Of a stretch of 52,312 nucleotides of DNA, positions 52,187 through 52,312 are shown piece after piece. Position 1 is the first letter of the stretch; the number at the start of each line of letters is the position of its first letter. Location of the stretch: positions 1 to 52,312 of the forward strand of contig NZ_MTLG01000096.1 in NCBI RefSeq assembly GCF_002192695.1. Reading direction: 5' to 3'. The DNA is from Achromobacter xylosoxidans (GTDB lineage: Bacteria; Pseudomonadota; Gammaproteobacteria; Burkholderiales; Burkholderiaceae_B). The notes beneath the pieces were generated by a model, which was given only the letters and a program-made list of their open reading frames with translations, was not told the DNA's origin and made no database searches. The position numbers and the translations under genes are program-made.

Positions 52187-52312
52187 ACGCTTCCGGCCAA
52201 GGAAAACCCGCTCCTAGGGCGTCCGGATGAGGAAAATCCGGACCGCACTTCGGTTTTGTGAGCTAGGGTTCTTGAGCCGCCGGCGTCCGGACTGCGGGAT
52301 TCCGATGCTCGC
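52187..52312. other. Intergenic end of the window with a hairpin after purC
   Basis: GTCCGGAT-gaggaaa-ATCCGGAC (52221-52243) is a perfect 8-bp stem with a 7-base loop. A short T-run (GGTTTTG) lies some bases downstream, so it is at best a weak terminator. No coding frame can be supported in the remaining bases. Confidence 0.45.

Overview
The window is about 52.3 kb of GC-rich, tightly packed chromosome from a betaproteobacterium of the family Alcaligenaceae, most likely Achromobacter or a close Bordetella relative. This is inferred from gene content: tkt-gap-pgk in a row, fba followed by purC, a Bug-type tripartite-tricarboxylate binding protein, an 87-residue IF-1, and a dispersed hairpin-rich intergenic element resembling ones known from Burkholderiales. 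I see no rRNA, tRNA, CRISPR array, insertion sequence or phage gene.

Layout. 1-2.6 kb: the end of maeB, a patatin-like phospholipase, an orphan barstar-like gene and rsmE. 2.9-7.3 kb: tkt-gap-pgk, with a 24-bp RNA hairpin between gap and pgk. 7.4-9.1 kb: a SulP transporter. 9.1-14.4 kb: a leftward operon of a PhaC-like DUF3141 protein, pta, ackA and a fabI paralogue, preceded by an FNR/Anr-like box and a palindrome over the core promoter. 14.6-20.5 kb: small stress and detoxification genes (VOC, two GSTs, cupin, GNAT), cbpA-cbpM, azlCD and a DsbA-family protein. 20.6-28.2 kb: a PiT phosphate transporter, a DltD-like gene followed by a 41-residue DltX-like microprotein, mogA, a lipoprotein, an M23 peptidase, infA, an ArsR/SRPBCC pair with two matching operators, and a GFA protein. 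28.4-45 kb: a phosphonate locus. 45-52.3 kb: a MOSC protein, hypotheticals, a DAACS symporter, an SMP-30 protein, fba, a second GFA protein and purC.

The phosphonate locus covers uptake (phnCDE, behind a Pho box), the C-P lyase machinery (phnGHIJKLM), and a divergent unit phnM-DUF1045-phnN. PhnF-type operators (core TCTAGA) sit inside the promoters of both catabolic units. phnP and phnO are absent. The DUF1045 protein has the two HxTL motifs of 2H phosphoesterases and may replace PhnP. There are two divergent phnM genes. A gamma-glutamyltransferase/Bug/GAF unit with a divergent LysR gene splits the uptake genes from the catabolic genes.

The observations I would follow first are the DltD/DltX-like pair in a Gram-negative with no dltABC alongside, the DUF1045/PhnP replacement with doubled phnM and PhnF operators, the oxygen-type control region of the PhaC-like/pta/ackA/fabI operon, and the gap-pgk hairpin, which pairs fully only as plus-strand RNA.
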